From Fusarium oxysporum f. sp. lycopersici 4287 (Eukaryota > Ascomycota > Sordariomycetes > Hypocreales > Nectriaceae): DNA of 64,000 bases. The DNA is taken from contig NC_030993.1 in assembly GCF_000149955.1 (NCBI RefSeq), positions 596,068 to 660,067 on the forward strand, in the 5' to 3' direction. The notes beneath the pieces were generated by a model. That model had not been told where the DNA came from, ran no database searches, and was given only the letters and a program-made list of their open reading frames with translations. Shown here piece after piece: positions 11,050 to 22,346 of the stretch. Numbering within the stretch: the stretch's first letter is position 1; every line of letters starts with the position of its first letter. A program made the position numbers and the translations under genes.

Positions 11050-12981
11050 TCAGTTGCACATCGCTACCCCTGTGATCTCTAGAGATCCAGCTCCAACCCT
11101 TCTGAACCGTGGAATATCTCCACTAGTACGTGAATTTGTCTCTGCCATCGTTAAAATCAAGTAGTATGGACCACGAACATTGTAGATTAGATCATTCGAC
11201 TTCTCTACCCAATTAAGCGGTACAGCAACCAACTCAGATAATTGTTGGCATAGCCCATTAAAAAGACTTGTGGGCAAGCCGTATTTCGGGGGATCCCATC
11301 GCACCTTGATGCATAAACGTGAATCTTGCTCAAGAAAAAACATTCTATTTCTGTCGTCCACGGTGCACGGATGTATTATATTGGCGGACAGGTAGATCCA
11401 ACCACTAGTCACTTTGCCAAATGGACTTTCATCGTTTCCAAATTGACCTTTGCGTCTCTCAGAATTGCGAGATTTTCTGATTCATCGTGGTAGTGGTAAT
11501 GAACTGGGTGATTCACAGAAGCCCAGGACCAACTTAGCGCCTAATAGGTACTAGGGTCCTTTCGCTTCAATTCGTGATCTAGGGCAAGCCAGAAGAAGTC
11601 GCAGAAGAGATTGTGCTTCCACAATCATGTAAGATACTCGCTGGCTGGCCCCTGCTGGGCAAACTCGAGAGACACTCTGGCAGCTAAGCCACCCAAGGCT
11701 GGGAGCTTATCGCTGTCCATGGTTATGTATCTTTGTGTATATCTTGCAACCATAAAGTTCCAATCAACCCTGATTTGTCTTTCGTCTTGTTCTCGTCCCT
11801 CTCTCTTTGGTACATTAAACGGTTGCGGGTGGCTTACAGGTTCAGTGTGCCCCTCCTGTGCCTCAAAGCACGATTCGCATCCAAAGTACATCTGTGCTTG
11901 AGCGAAGTGTAGCGTGCGAGGGGAGAGATAGCGTTCCTGAAATGCCAAGCAGCGTGTCGATAGTGGATCTTCGTCAAGGTCGATTATTCGATGCGGTGCC
12001 CCTACGTGGCTATTCGGCATTGGAAAGCCTGAAACGTTTACAGGAGTATCGCCCCCCAGAAAAGTGATATCGGTATAGAATGATTCTGACTTGGGGTGCA
12101 TAAAGCCTTAAGAACTGTTCTTGGACTTGGTAGCAGCGATGGTAAGATATGTGTTTCTATATACGTCGCACATTCGAGCGGACCCGCGGACCCAGTCATC
12201 ATTGGAATCTTGAATAATACAAAGACTGTCAATCCACAGATAGGGGAGGTTCAGTTTGTGGGTCACCCAAATTGCATTCTGAAAAGTTCTTGGAAACGTT
12301 TCGATTGATATTCCGCTATACAGCTGCTGAGCTGTACTGGTGTTCAGTGTGAGAGGCTGGACCGACCCCCAGCAATGACTAAGAGCAGCGTAGTTTGTAT
12401 TTACAGGTACAGAGTTGCAAAAGGTGACTGTTTTTGTCGCTTCGTCGGATTTTAGTAACCCTTGTTGGTAATAGATTGGACACTTGTTAATGTTCATAGT
12501 GGGATGTACATTCTAACAACCATTGTTGCATAAATTTGAGGCCATCTTTCGATTGTGGTGTAGACGGGATCTTACGTCTCTTAAGGACACTCGATAGAGG
12601 ACTTTCTGTGATCTTTCGTCAGTCAATGAAGACGTAAATGCCAGGTCACTGATCATGCTCACCTTGATCAACAGCAAAGCCAATCGCTCCAAGGAGTGCA
12701 TGTATAGTAAACTCTTCCTCTCTATAAGCCACAACTTGCACCCCTTGCCCACTTTTCTGGCCAGATAATGCAAGCTTGCATAACGCTACATCTGATGAGT
12801 AAGGGCATGTCTGTTCAAACCGTTCAAGCTTGCTCAAAGTGGGTGTTATCGTATGATAAATGACTCTACACAGATCGCATGTTGAGGAGCTTTCCTGCAG
12901 CTCCAGTAATCCCTTATAATACGGGACAAGATGTGCTCCGGGAGTTTGGCTCAAGAAATCGCGTGACATGTAGGTGAACAT
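11050..12981 (-). pseudogene. Degraded HET-domain gene
   Basis: HET-family landmarks appear in order on the minus strand: CDLCRVIYH near the start (about 12880), YAALSHCWG (about 12390), LPYLWIDSLCIIQDS (about 12220), then a C-terminal SWSWASV (about 11525) and SPFGKVTSGW (about 11410). HET proteins act in heterokaryon incompatibility and innate immune-like responses. The coding path is broken. A +1-type shift lies near 12490, before the KCP segment. In-frame stops are TAA (about 12109), TGA (about 11626) and TAG (about 11550), and a second frameshift lies near 11430. Three breaks can be explained by C-to-T changes in CA or CG contexts. I therefore call it a pseudogene. No splicing scheme that removes all breaks was found. 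Confidence 0.8.
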
Positions 12982-13439
12982 GTTTTGGTATTTGACAGGA
13001 TATATCAGCTATGTCTTTCCGAGTAATGTGCTCGGCTGACTTACGCGCCCTCCAGATCATTAGGTAAGGCTTTTAGCTCATCTCGAATGTCTTCTAGGGT
13101 ATTCGTCTGCTCCAGATTATTCAGAAAAATTCGGACATATAAAAACATTCCTAATTTAATCCAAGCTATTAATGCCACTAGCCTTCTTGATTTTAACTGG
13201 CATGATAGGGCTTATCATTCGACTTGTCCAATATTGGCGAGACAGACTGGAAGAGCTTTTTTTTTTTTTTTTTGCTGCTAAATCGAAATTTTGATTTGGC
13301 ATTCATACTCGTACATTTCATCGAGTCCATCAACAATGATGTATGTACGCCCAGCTGTCGTGAGAAACGACTTAAGCAATCCCAATACATAAATCGTGTT
13401 TCCTTGAAGCTCTCGCTCCTTTGAATCAGTAAATGATTC
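12982..13439. other. Intergenic with poly-T tract
   Basis: No gene is supported. A pure T run of about 17 nt lies at 13257-13273. The left edge could still contain degraded 5' sequence of the HET gene. Confidence 0.4.
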
Positions 13440-13769
13440 ATGCAATTCGACGAATACCTCAACAAAACACTGGGAGCTACAGATGTAGGTATGGCCAAGC
13501 GAGAAGGATGGCGCAACGACGGCTATATGATGGGAGCCGGAAACCCAGCAATTCCTATGGTTCCGATGGCGATGCCTCCGTCAGCTTACCATGCTCAGAG
13601 ACAAGCAGCTGCTATGAACTATGATCGTGATGATGATAGCGATTCTAAGACGGACAGTGATGAGGAATCTAATGACGATGTGAAACAGGCTAGGAAGGGG
13701 AAGAGTGGAGCTGCGCAGAAAGAGGGTTCTGCGACGACTGGTGAAACTCCAGGCGATACATATGGATGA
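13440..13769 (+). CDS. Hypothetical small acidic-tailed protein
   Basis: An ATG-initiated frame of 109 residues. The first half is rich in Gly, Met and Pro (GYMMGAGNPAIPMVPMAMPP); the second is a charged, probably disordered tail (DDDSDSKTDSDEESNDD, then Lys/Gly-rich). I do not recognise a family. It could be a genuine small gene, or the last exon of something whose 5' part has decayed with the neighbouring HET relic. Codon choice does not settle this. Confidence 0.35.
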   Translation: MQFDEYLNKTLGATDVGMAKREGWRNDGYMMGAGNPAIPMVPMAMPPSAYHAQRQAAAMNYDRDDDSDSKTDSDEESNDDVKQARKGKSGAAQKEGSATTGETPGDTYG

Positions 13770-14390
13770 GTTTCGTGAGTATATGATTTGGAAAAAGATG
13801 AAGTTGCAGCTTAAGTAATATATATGTATCTGCATAACAGCGATAACTATATCTATAGTAAGAATAATTATTATTTTATCTAGCAATTAGAATGCGATTA
13901 GTAAGTGGGGATTATACTGACCTGAATACAAGTGATACACCTGAATACAAGTGATACACCTGAAACTAATGCATGCACGACTGTTTTGGGCAACGTGCGG
14001 CTCTGAAACTCCACTTGGCGAAATGGCCAAAGTCCCCATAAGAAACAATCCCACGACTCAGCACCAGAACCGTTTCATTTCACCAGCCTCATTCTAGACG
14101 ATAAGGCCGTGCTAGTCAGCATTGAATCTATTAGCCTATTATGCGCTCGGGAGCTATTAGTCAATCGCTGCCAACCGCGGCCTGTGAATTGAGCCTCGCG
14201 GCGGGTCTTGAGTCAGCCTTAGTCTGGTTTCTGATCTGAGGCCGCGACACGTGTTGCATGATCTTCATCCTGGCACGTGCACACAATGTTGGCGAGGATA
14301 ACTATTGGCTCTGGCGTTGGGAGACCACTTATTCTGTATAACTAAAGGCCCCATTTACTATTTAGGTCATATGTGCGAAGGTCCCTGAGG
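13770..14390. other. Intergenic with a 19-bp tandem duplication
   Basis: A unit CCTGAATACAAGTGATACA is present twice in tandem (13921-13939, 13940-13958), followed by a partial third copy. The rest is likely the distal promoter of the aldehyde dehydrogenase gene. No gene is seen. Confidence 0.5.
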
Positions 14391-14444
14391 AGGGGACCTG
14401 GGGAGGGGACCTGGGGAGGGGACCTGGGGAGGGGATTATAAATA
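14391..14444 (+). promoter_or_regulatory. 13-bp tandem repeat of AGGGG (STRE-like) elements directly before a TATA box
   Basis: AGGGG recurs at 14391, 14404, 14417 and 14430 in a perfect 13-bp period (unit AGGGGACCTGGGG). TATAAATA follows at 14437-14444, 80-87 bp before the aldehyde dehydrogenase ATG. AGGGG/CCCCT is the stress-response element bound by Msn2/4-type C2H2 factors in yeast, and CCCC-containing sites are also used by related fungal factors. Stress control of this gene is inferred. Confidence 0.6.
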
Positions 14445-14523
14445 TACCTCACCGACTAGATTACCTCGGAACTTGCTTTTTATTATCTAGTATTCATTAA
14501 CTTCAATTCTTCAAGTAGCGAAA

Positions 14524-16063
14524 ATGGGTGACGTAAAGATCGAGTTCAAGGTATGTATGCTTGCATCATGTCTTGGATAACCTCCTCTAACACCAACAGA
14601 CTTTCCAAAATGTCATTAACAACGAATTAACTCCCACAGCCGAGACCCGCCGTGCAATCTGTTCAAGCACAGAAGAGCCTCTCTGGGAATCGCCCGTCTC
14701 AACCCAGGAAGATGTCGACCGTGCTGTGAGCGCTGCCAAGGCCGCCTATCCTGCTTGGCGCAAGCTGTCGCAGGATGAGCGTGCTGCTTATCTTACCAAG
14801 TTTGCCGATGCTGTTGAGGCGCATCAGAAGGAGTTCACCGAGCTCCTCTGTCGTGAAGCGGGAAAGCCACCTCAGGCTGCTGGGGTTGAGATGTTTTTTG
14901 TGATGCAGAATCTTAGAACGGTTCCTACCATGAGGCTAAAGGAGGAGAAGCCTGAGGACAACGATGACCGAACTGCTATTGTGCGATACGTCCCTCTTGG
15001 CGTCGGTGTTGGTATTGTTCCATGGAACTTCCCTATGGTTCTCGGCATTGGCAAGGCTATTCCTGCTATGATGGCCGGTAATACATTCATCTGGAAGCCC
15101 TCCCCATACTCGCCTTATACAGCACTAAAGCTTGCTGAGATTGGAGCCAAGGTCCTCCCTCCAGGTGTTTTCCAGGCTCTCAGTGGCGGCGATAACCTTG
15201 GACCTATGCTAACTGCCCATCCTCACGTGGCCAAGGTCAGCTTTACTGGCTCTACTGAGGTTGGTAAGAAGATTATGGCTTCTTGCGCTGCTACTTTGAA
15301 GCGTGTTACGCTGGAGCTTGGTGGTAACGATGCTGCTATTGTCTTGGAAGATGTTGATATTCCTACAGTGGCTGCTAAGGTATGATGTTTTTCTTTTTAT
15401 GAGCTTGCTATTATTGCTGACATATTCGTGTTTTAGGTTGCAACGTATGCCTACCTCCACACAGGACAGATCTGCATGGCAATCAAGCGTATCTATGTGC
15501 ATGAGAGCATCTACGACGAGTTCCTTGCCGCCGTCACTGGCTTCCTAGATGCCGTCAAGACCGGCGACTACACTGACGCCGAGGCATTTTTCGGACCTAT
15601 CCAAAACAAGATGCAGTTCGAGAAACTACAGAAGCTGTACGAGGAAGTCGATAAGCAAGGATGGAAGCGTGCCTACGGCAGTGCACCCGAAAAGCGAGAG
15701 AAGGGTTACTTCATCCACCCCGTCCTCATCGACAACCCACCCGAGGACTCTCTCATCGTCCAGACCGAGCCTTTCGGACCTATTGTTCCTATTATGAAGT
15801 GGTCGTCTGAGGAGGAGGTTATCAGGCGTGCTAACGGCACAGATCTGGGTCTTGGTGCTTCTGTTTGGGGCAAGGATGTTGCTCGCGCTCAGCGCATTGC
15901 TGAGGAGCTGGAGGCTGGAAGCATCTGGGTTAATACACATTTCGAACTTGGAGCTAATGTGCCTTTTGGTGGACATAAGCAGAGTGGTCTTGGAATGGAC
16001 TGGGGTGAGGTTGGACTTAAGGGTTGGTGTAATCCTCAGGCTTACTGGGTGAAGCACTCTTGA
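14524..16063 (+). CDS. NAD(P)-dependent aldehyde dehydrogenase
   Basis: Exons 14524-14550, 14600-15379 and 15437-16063 give 477 residues, normal for the ALDH superfamily. Visible landmarks: VPWNFP (cofactor-binding region), FTGSTEVGKKI, the general-base Glu in LELGGND, the catalytic Cys in GQICMA, and EPFGPI plus PFGGHKQSGLG near the C terminus. No targeting sequence is evident, so a cytosolic enzyme is likely. The first exon codes only nine residues; it is accepted because it sits correctly behind a TATA box and splices in frame. The reaction is oxidation of an aldehyde to its acid; the substrate is not deducible. Confidence 0.93.
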
Positions 16064-16584
16064 GCGTAAAGATAAATATTATGAGTTGAGTTATACCTAG
16101 CTAAGAGGTTATATGAGTTGAAATATCCCCATTTATTCCAACATTCGAATCGACTGGTGGGTGTTTCTAAGAAGATATGTTCTAAGTAGTAATGCCTGCT
16201 TTTGTCTTGTGAAGGTGTGGTCAGGCCAGGGTCAATTGAGAGGTATAATCAGAATCACGTGCTAGGACTCTGGAATCATTGCTGGCGAATGACAGTCTCC
16301 TACTTCTGAATGAATGCACCTAAGGATAACATCTGAGTATTGACATTGAAGTCACGAATTGGAAACCCAAACTAAATCCTTTAATCTAGTCAAGTTGCTA
16401 CCCAGGTAGCAACTGAGCCCAGGAGGCGCCTACTAAATCAGCCTCGTAGGGCTGACTTCACTGGTGGGGTTAGGCAACCTCGAACATGGAAATAATCTTC
16501 AACAAACCACGCATTTCGTAACAACCTCGATTTTATCCATGCAGGCCTCTGAATTCAGCTTGGCCCTCTCTTCCAAACACAACC
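16064..16584. promoter_or_regulatory. Intergenic with three palindromes before the 136-aa gene
   Basis: Within about 62 bp lie a perfect hairpin GTTGCTAC-CCAG-GTAGCAAC (16394-16413), the palindrome AGGCGCCT (16424-16431) and TCAGCC-N6-GGCTGA (16438-16455). They lie 130-190 bp before the next ATG and may be binding sites. Otherwise no gene is seen. Confidence 0.45.
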
Positions 16585-16995
16585 ATGTCTAGCTCAAAGA
16601 AATCAAGTCGAGGAACCTCCGTAGCGAGCGATTTCAGCCAAGCCCTCCAAGAAACCCCCGCATTTGAACCAATGCGATACACAGCAAACTACGTAAGGAT
16701 GGCACAGGTAACTCGATCCTTGTCCAAGAACAAAAAGCATCTTCTCACATTTTATCAGCTCGAACTCAGTGCCTCTGAGTTTCAGGATCTCATGGCTGGG
16801 CTTAAAGAGGCAGGGAGACTCTTGCCTGAGAATTTTGATCCAGACAAGGAACCGTGGCCACCGGAGGCAGAAGAGGTGAATCAAAGGATGGAGGAAATGT
16901 TGAAAATTTATGATAATCTTGCTGGGTGCTTCAAACAGTTTGTGCAAAGTGCACAGGCTGCGGGTGCGGGTATGGGTGTCAAGCGCCAGCAGTAA
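16585..16995 (+). CDS. Hypothetical protein, 136 aa
   Basis: A single-exon frame starting at the first ATG after a promoter-like segment. The N terminus is Ser/Lys-rich. The centre (about residues 40-115) looks alpha-helical and charged, with regularly spaced leucines and an amphipathic pattern (FYQLELSASEFQDLMAGLKE; NQRMEEMLKIYDNLAGCFKQ). There is no signal peptide and no membrane segment. I do not recognise a named domain. Good codon use and an isolated, intact frame argue that it is real. Confidence 0.6.
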   Translation: MSSSKKSSRGTSVASDFSQALQETPAFEPMRYTANYVRMAQVTRSLSKNKKHLLTFYQLELSASEFQDLMAGLKEAGRLLPENFDPDKEPWPPEAEEVNQRMEEMLKIYDNLAGCFKQFVQSAQAAGAGMGVKRQQ

Positions 16996-17683
16996 TGGTG
17001 TAGGAAATATGGCTAGGTTACTGGCGTTAATAAATGAAGATAGTTGTTAGGTTTTCTTGAAATTATATTATTAAATATCTGATTTGAGCCACAGAGTTGC
17101 AACAACTCGTTACTAATAACAGACCCTAGAACTTTCGTCTGGACTCTTATAACGCCCTCTCCGTTTTCTCTTCTCTAGAAAACTGACAAAGCCAATGGGA
17201 ATGAAGTCTCGCATCTCCGGCAAAATTACGCATCCTGCAAAGATTGTCCTCATTGCTACGTTCCAACGACTGAATGTTGTATGAATACCATGGCCGCAAC
17301 GGTCCCGTTAGTGGAGAGCTGCAACACTTCTTTTAGTGGATCAATTATCAGAACGAATCCAAGAGGTCAAGCACCATGCCAAAAATAACATGGAGATAAA
17401 TTAATCAATATTAGCGAGTAAATTAATTACTGAACACTATCTTACTGAAAAGGTTCCGGTGCGTGTCCTCTTGACCTCTTCAACTTCTCAAGAGAGCTGG
17501 AGCCTGGAGGTCAGTCATTGGCGGAATTGTGGCTTACCCCTGCACCGCCACATTAACCACCGACGTCAAGGCACCAGCCTCATCCAAGCTCTCACCTCCA
17601 AACTGTCCTCAAGACCGCCTCTCCCAAAAACACCCTACAACCACCTCACCCTCAACCCCCCTTCTCTCCGCAACACCATCACA
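16996..17683. other. Intergenic region before the Yip1-family gene
   Basis: A mixed AT-rich stretch (17030-17080 and 17380-17440), then a C-rich, CA/CT-rich leader just before 17684 that is typical of a 5' UTR of a highly expressed fungal gene. An open frame from about 17459 continues into the Yip1 frame, but it is read here as leader rather than protein. Confidence 0.4.
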
Positions 17684-18693
17684 ATGTCAAACTACTACTC
17701 ATCGCAACAACCACAATACCCCGCCGCCGCCGGCCCCAACGCCGCGCAGAACCTGCAATTCTTCCCCTCCCAGTACACGAACCCGGGATCGTCAACACCC
17801 CAGCAAGCAGCAGCCGCTGGCTACGGATACGGCAACCAGGGCGGCTATGGCGTCGGAGCTCCAGCGCAGAACTTTGCGTCTCCCGCGTTTGGTGCCCAGG
17901 GTGTCAGTGGGAGGATGGGTGAGCAGGGCGGGTTGAGGACTGGTTGGGTTGCGGCTTTCTCGTCGGAAGGGTATGATGGTGAACCGCCTTTGCTGGAGGA
18001 GCTGGGCGTTAACTTTGGACATATTCAAGCAAAGGTATGTTATTTTCCCCAAATTAATTGGGTGGTGACGCTGATTTGTTGTAGACGCTCGCTGTGCTGA
18101 ACCCCTTCCGGCGTATCGACTCGCACATCATGGACGACTCCGACCTCGCGGGCCCCCTCATCTTCTTCCTCCTCTTCGGCTTCATCCTCCTCTTCTCAGG
18201 CCAAGTCCACTTCGGCTACATCTACGGCCTCGCGGCCCTCGGCTCCATATCCCTCCACCTCATCCTCTCTCTCATGTCGCCCTCCGACGCCAGCGAACCC
18301 CAAGTCAACAGCTACCCCCAATACAGCAGCGATCCATCCGCGCCTCAGCAACAGCACGACGGTCAGCAGGGCGGCCACTTCTCCGCGACGCTGACGTACC
18401 CCCGCAGCGCGAGCGTGCTGGGATATTGCCTGCTACCGCTCGTCGCGACGAGCTTGTTCGGCATCGTGATGAGGATGGATACACCTGTTGGCATTGTCGC
18501 GACCACGGCGGCTATTCTCTGGTGTACTTATAGCGCGAGCGGGATGTTTTGCGCGGTGGGACAGATGAAGCGCATGCGAGGGCTTGTTGCGTATCCCCTT
18601 GCGCTGTTCTATGTTGGATTCGGCATCATGGGTATTTTCAGCAGCCGAGGAAGTGGAACGTTTTCCAATGCTGCTGCTAAGCTCAACGCATAA
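17684..18693 (+). CDS. Yip1/YIPF-family Golgi membrane protein
   Basis: Two exons (17684-18034, 18085-18693) encode 319 residues. A cytosolic N-terminal half rich in Tyr, Gln, Gly and Ala (YYSSQQPQYP, GYGYGNQGGYG) is followed by the family's conserved [24 protein letters not shown] motif area. Then come five likely membrane helices, starting at DLAGPLIFFLLFGFILLFSG. Yip1-family proteins act with Rab GTPases in ER-to-Golgi vesicle traffic. The motif spans the intron, which confirms the splice. ATG 17684 is preferred because upstream sequence is C/A-rich leader and the family normally starts with such a Tyr/Gln-rich tail. Confidence 0.9.
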
Positions 18694-19208
18694 AGCAAGT
18701 AACGACACGTTGCAGAAATGGTTCTGACACGATGGGAGTTTTCTGCGCGCGGAAACTCGACGCTGTACATGATAACGCCCTCGCGGCGAAGATATGATGG
18801 AGGGATGGTAGGCGTTCAGATGGGGAGACGCAAGTTACACAAACTGGGACATGCTCCCTTGTATTAGAATAATTATTTTTGTATGTCACGATTAAAAAGA
18901 AGCAGGGACAGAAGGTTCAGGTTAGCGTTGAGACTCTTAAAAAAGCAACTTTCAGATATGCAAAGACATCGTGACCATCTATATACCACAAACCAGCATG
19001 CAAAGGCATCAAAATAGAATGCATCCTCCTTGATCATGAAAAACGTTGTTTTTTTAAACCGCACTCAGAATCCGCCCATCCGATTCATCATGCATCCGCC
19101 GACGTTAAAGTACAAATATTGGAAAGCTGCCCTCAGCAGCGTAATTAAGAATAGGGCTGATATGGAAAATCCCAGATTCCTCCGTCAATTCATTCCTCGT
19201 GTCAAGGT
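18694..19208. other. Convergent 3' intergenic region
   Basis: This lies between the ends of the Yip1-family gene (+) and the RCC1-like gene (-). Several short open frames occur on both strands, none convincing. No RNA gene or repeat is recognised. Confidence 0.4.
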
Positions 19209-21015
19209 CTAAGCGCCGTTGGTCTTAACGCCGTTTGTGGGAGCATCATCAGCGATGCCGAAGAGCACAGAGTATTGACCGCCTGCGCCTGCACCGATGA
19301 TCTTCTTGCCACGGATGGCGGTATTGTCGATCAGAGTGGGAGTGTGGATGTCGTCGATTGTGCCTTGGCCGGTTTGGTAGTTGCTGGAGAAGCCCCATGA
19401 GTAGACCTTGCCGTCGGAGGCGATGGCGAAGTTGTTGTCGGTGCCGGCGGCGACGGCGACGATGTCTTTGGCGTCTGTAAATGTTGGTTAGCGGGTGGAT
19501 CAGAGTGAGGGGTTATGAGTGTGACTTACCAGGCTGGATAGTAGGCTTGAAGAGAATACGAGCGTTGCCTCGCTCGTCGTAGATGGTGTTGTCCTCAGAC
19601 AACTTGTCGAACTCGAAGCCGACTTGGTAACCATCGACACGACCCCAGGTCAAGAGATCACCCTTGTCGGAGCAAGCAAGGGAGTGGTGCTCGCCACCAT
19701 CAATCTCAGTAATGTTGTAATCATCGAGGTATGTAAGCTTAGCAGGTCGAAGGATAACAGCATCATCCTCGCCAGCATTCGACTCAACACCAATCTCGCC
19801 AAAGTTGTTAAGACCCCAGCCATAAACCTGACCGCTCTTGTCAATGGCAAAGCTGTGATAAGAACCGCAAGCAATCTTGGCAATCTTGCCGCGAGGCAGA
19901 CCAACACCCTGGGGAATGAGGGAGGACATCTTGTTGCGCTCGATGATACGGCGGCCGAGCTGGTTCTGTTGACCGCAGCCCCAAGCAACAACGTTGCCCT
20001 TGTGGTCGAGAGCGAGAATGTGGTTGGAACCGGCAGCGAGGGCCTTGATGTTCTTGAGATCGCGGATCATGAGGGGAGTGGACTGGACCTTGATGGTCTC
20101 TGAGAAGCCGAGGATGCCGTCGCTGGATCGGAAGGTTCCCCAGCCGTAGACTCGACCATCTTCTGTGAGGGCGAAACTGGCGCTGTCACTCGCGACAACC
20201 TGGACAAACTTAGTGCCAGGAGCAAAATGCTCGTCGGAAACAGCTGTCGGTGTGCTTTCCATGGGGTTAATACCAGTATCGTCCTCATCCTCCGAGTCAG
20301 AGTCTTCTGACTTGTCCATGTCGCGAAGACCACCATCCCAGTTTGTATCTCTACCAAGCGCGCCTTGATCGTTGACACCCCATGTCAAGATCTTGTTATC
20401 GTGCGTCAACGCGACAGCGTGCATGCCACCGCAAGAAATCTGGACAACGCCGACGTTGACGGCGGAGAGGTTATCGTTGAGTCGGGGACGCTTGACGTCG
20501 ATTGGCTTCTTGTTGTTGACGCGCTTGCTTCCAAGACCAAGCTCGCCGGATGAACCCTCGCCAAAGACGTAGACATCGAGGATCTGAGTGGGCGCGTCGT
20601 TGAGCTTCTTTCCGATCGCAGGAAACTCGGACTTCTTCTTGGGCTCGGCCTTGATTCCAGCAGGACGACCGGGTTTCTTAGCAGCAGGCTTCTCCTCCGC
20701 CTCTTCGGTCTTTGCTCGTGTCGTTGTCTTGGCCTTTGTAGCAGCGGCTTTGGTCTTTGGGGCGGGCTTGACAGCGGGCTTTACGACGCGTTCTGTGGTC
20801 TTGGACTTCTTTGTCTTGCGATCTTCCTCCTGCTCTGGCTCAGACTCTTCCTCGGGAGCCTTGCGCTTCTTCGTGGCGCCATTCGTGGCAGCAGGCTCAG
20901 CCTTCTTGGCAGCAGCTTTTGTAGTCTTGGTCTCCTTCTTAGCAGCGGCAGCTGTGGTGGCCTTCTTGGGCGCTGCGGTCTTGGTGGCAGCAGCTGCTTT
21001 GGCTCGTGGCGCCAT
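19209..21015 (-). CDS. RCC1-repeat protein, Ran guanine-nucleotide exchange factor (Prp20/Pim1-like)
   Basis: Two exons (21015-19530, 19474-19209) give 583 residues. The first 130 or so are Ala/Lys/Pro-rich and histone-tail-like, with basic clusters (TKKRKAPEEE, RKTKKSK) suited to nuclear import and chromatin binding. The remainder is a seven-bladed RCC1 propeller with repeated signatures such as CGGMHAVALT, WGVNDQGALG, CGSYHSFAI, YGWGLNNFGEIG, GGEHHSLAC and WGFSSNYQTGQG. An acidic insert (SEDSDSEDEDD) sits in one blade. By family it loads GTP on Ran at chromatin. The second exon supplies the last blade, so the splice is required. It is an intact housekeeping gene. Confidence 0.92.
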
Positions 21016-21903
21016 CGCGTAGGATTTGTGACCTGATGATTTGTTGTGTGTGTGTATGTGTGACGCGCGACAGTTGCTTTTTGCTCAAATAAGAAGCTTG
21101 ATTGACGAGATCAAAAAGTGCAAAACTTGATGAAGTGATGGTATTGATGATAAGATCAAGCTTGGGAAGAGCGCGACAATAAAGAAAGTGGGTGGATTTT
21201 CTACCCTTTGATGAACAATAGGGAAAAAAAAAGCTGATCTGACCGCGCTGGGGCAGTGATCATTTGCGGGCTGAACAGGGGGTGAAGCCTGGATTGGGTG
21301 TCACCGCCCGGAAGCTGTCAGCCAGTTCCAATTGCGCTAGTGGTTTTTCTGCCGGACAAATTTCCCAGTTACGAGCAAGAGGAGCAGAGCTTTCCAAGGC
21401 GGTGAATCGAGAGCTTTGCAATTGTTCATCTTATCTGCCGATACGCGATTCACCGCTGGCATATTGATGAAATGAACGTCCCATCGTTTGAGCACAGACG
21501 CTGCAATGACAGTTCAATTATACGTCCCAACCTTATTGTCGTCTGATGTTGGAAATGGCACAATTGACATCTGACAAAGAACCTTGGTTTGGACTGCGCG
21601 TTCTCAGAGTGAACAATTGAGCATCCTCTCGACGCGTTTGCTTAGCGGCCAAAACATCCCGTTTCGTCTGGCTTGCGAACATGTTGTAGTACAGACCCTC
21701 AGAAGTTCTGTTTGTATCACACAATTACACGTTTCTCTTCGTAGGTTGAATGTCATGAATATTGTTCATTTCTGTATCCGTATCTCAGGTATCTATCGCC
21801 TCGCCATCGAACCAGTACCGTAACCGTTCCCCAACGCCATTCAAATGCAGTATTGTCTTTTCTACCCCATTAAGCCATATTCATCGTCGTCGTTGTAGCA
21901 AAT
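21016..21903. other. Intergenic between the RCC1 and Cys-rich genes
   Basis: The left part is the promoter of the RCC1 gene, with a short TG repeat near 21043-21062 and an A run near 21224. The right part is the 3' flank of the Cys-rich gene. No gene is supported. Confidence 0.4.
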
Positions 21904-22346
21904 TTATTTCTTGGTAGTAAAGTCGATCTCGTTGGCAGGGTTAAAGCCACCATCAGCAGCCTTCTCGCAAGTGCAGCCACCTAAAACCCCACAATTAGCA
22001 ACAGTCGTCACAGAAACACAAACGCCACATACCAGCAGGACGAGATCCGCAAGCGCAAGTTGAACCAGTTGGTGTAACGTTCTCGGTAGCGGCGCGGTCG
22101 CATGTGCATTCACCGGCGGGACGAGCGCGGCATGAGCATCGAGGACCGTTGACGGTGTTTTCGGAGGCGGCTTTGGAGCATGTGCATTGGAGAGCGGACT
22201 TTTGACCGCATGAGCATGTGGCCTTTTGAGCTGTGATGATTGTTAGAAGGGTTGTGAATGGGGAGAAGGGGATGATGTCACGTACCACAGGCGCACTCGA
22301 CGTTGTCGCCAGAGCGGCAGCAGGTAGCGGGAGTGTTGACGACCAT
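21904..22346 (-). CDS. Small Cys-rich repeat protein, metallothionein-like
   Basis: Three exons on the minus strand (start 22346, stop 21904) encode 111 residues, 16 of them Cys. After an N-terminal CC...CAC there are three internal repeats with the pattern CxC-x7-CxC at Cys 26/28/36/38, 52/54/62/64 and 79/81/89/91, a period of 26-27 residues. Each repeat carries a similar Ala-rich linker (SKAASENT, DRAATENV, EKAADGG). All CxC pairs are conserved across two introns, which supports the gene model. The pattern resembles small fungal Cys-rich metal-binding proteins but is not classic CUP1-type metallothionein. Metal or zinc buffering is inference. There is no signal peptide. Confidence 0.82.

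Noticed and set aside
13921..13965. Possible CRISPR-like repeat
   Set aside because: Only two direct copies without spacers in a eukaryotic genome; a simple tandem duplication.
20588..21022. Plus-strand 144-codon ORF opposite the start of the RCC1 gene
   Set aside because: It is the antisense shadow of the Ala/Lys-rich N terminus of RCC1.
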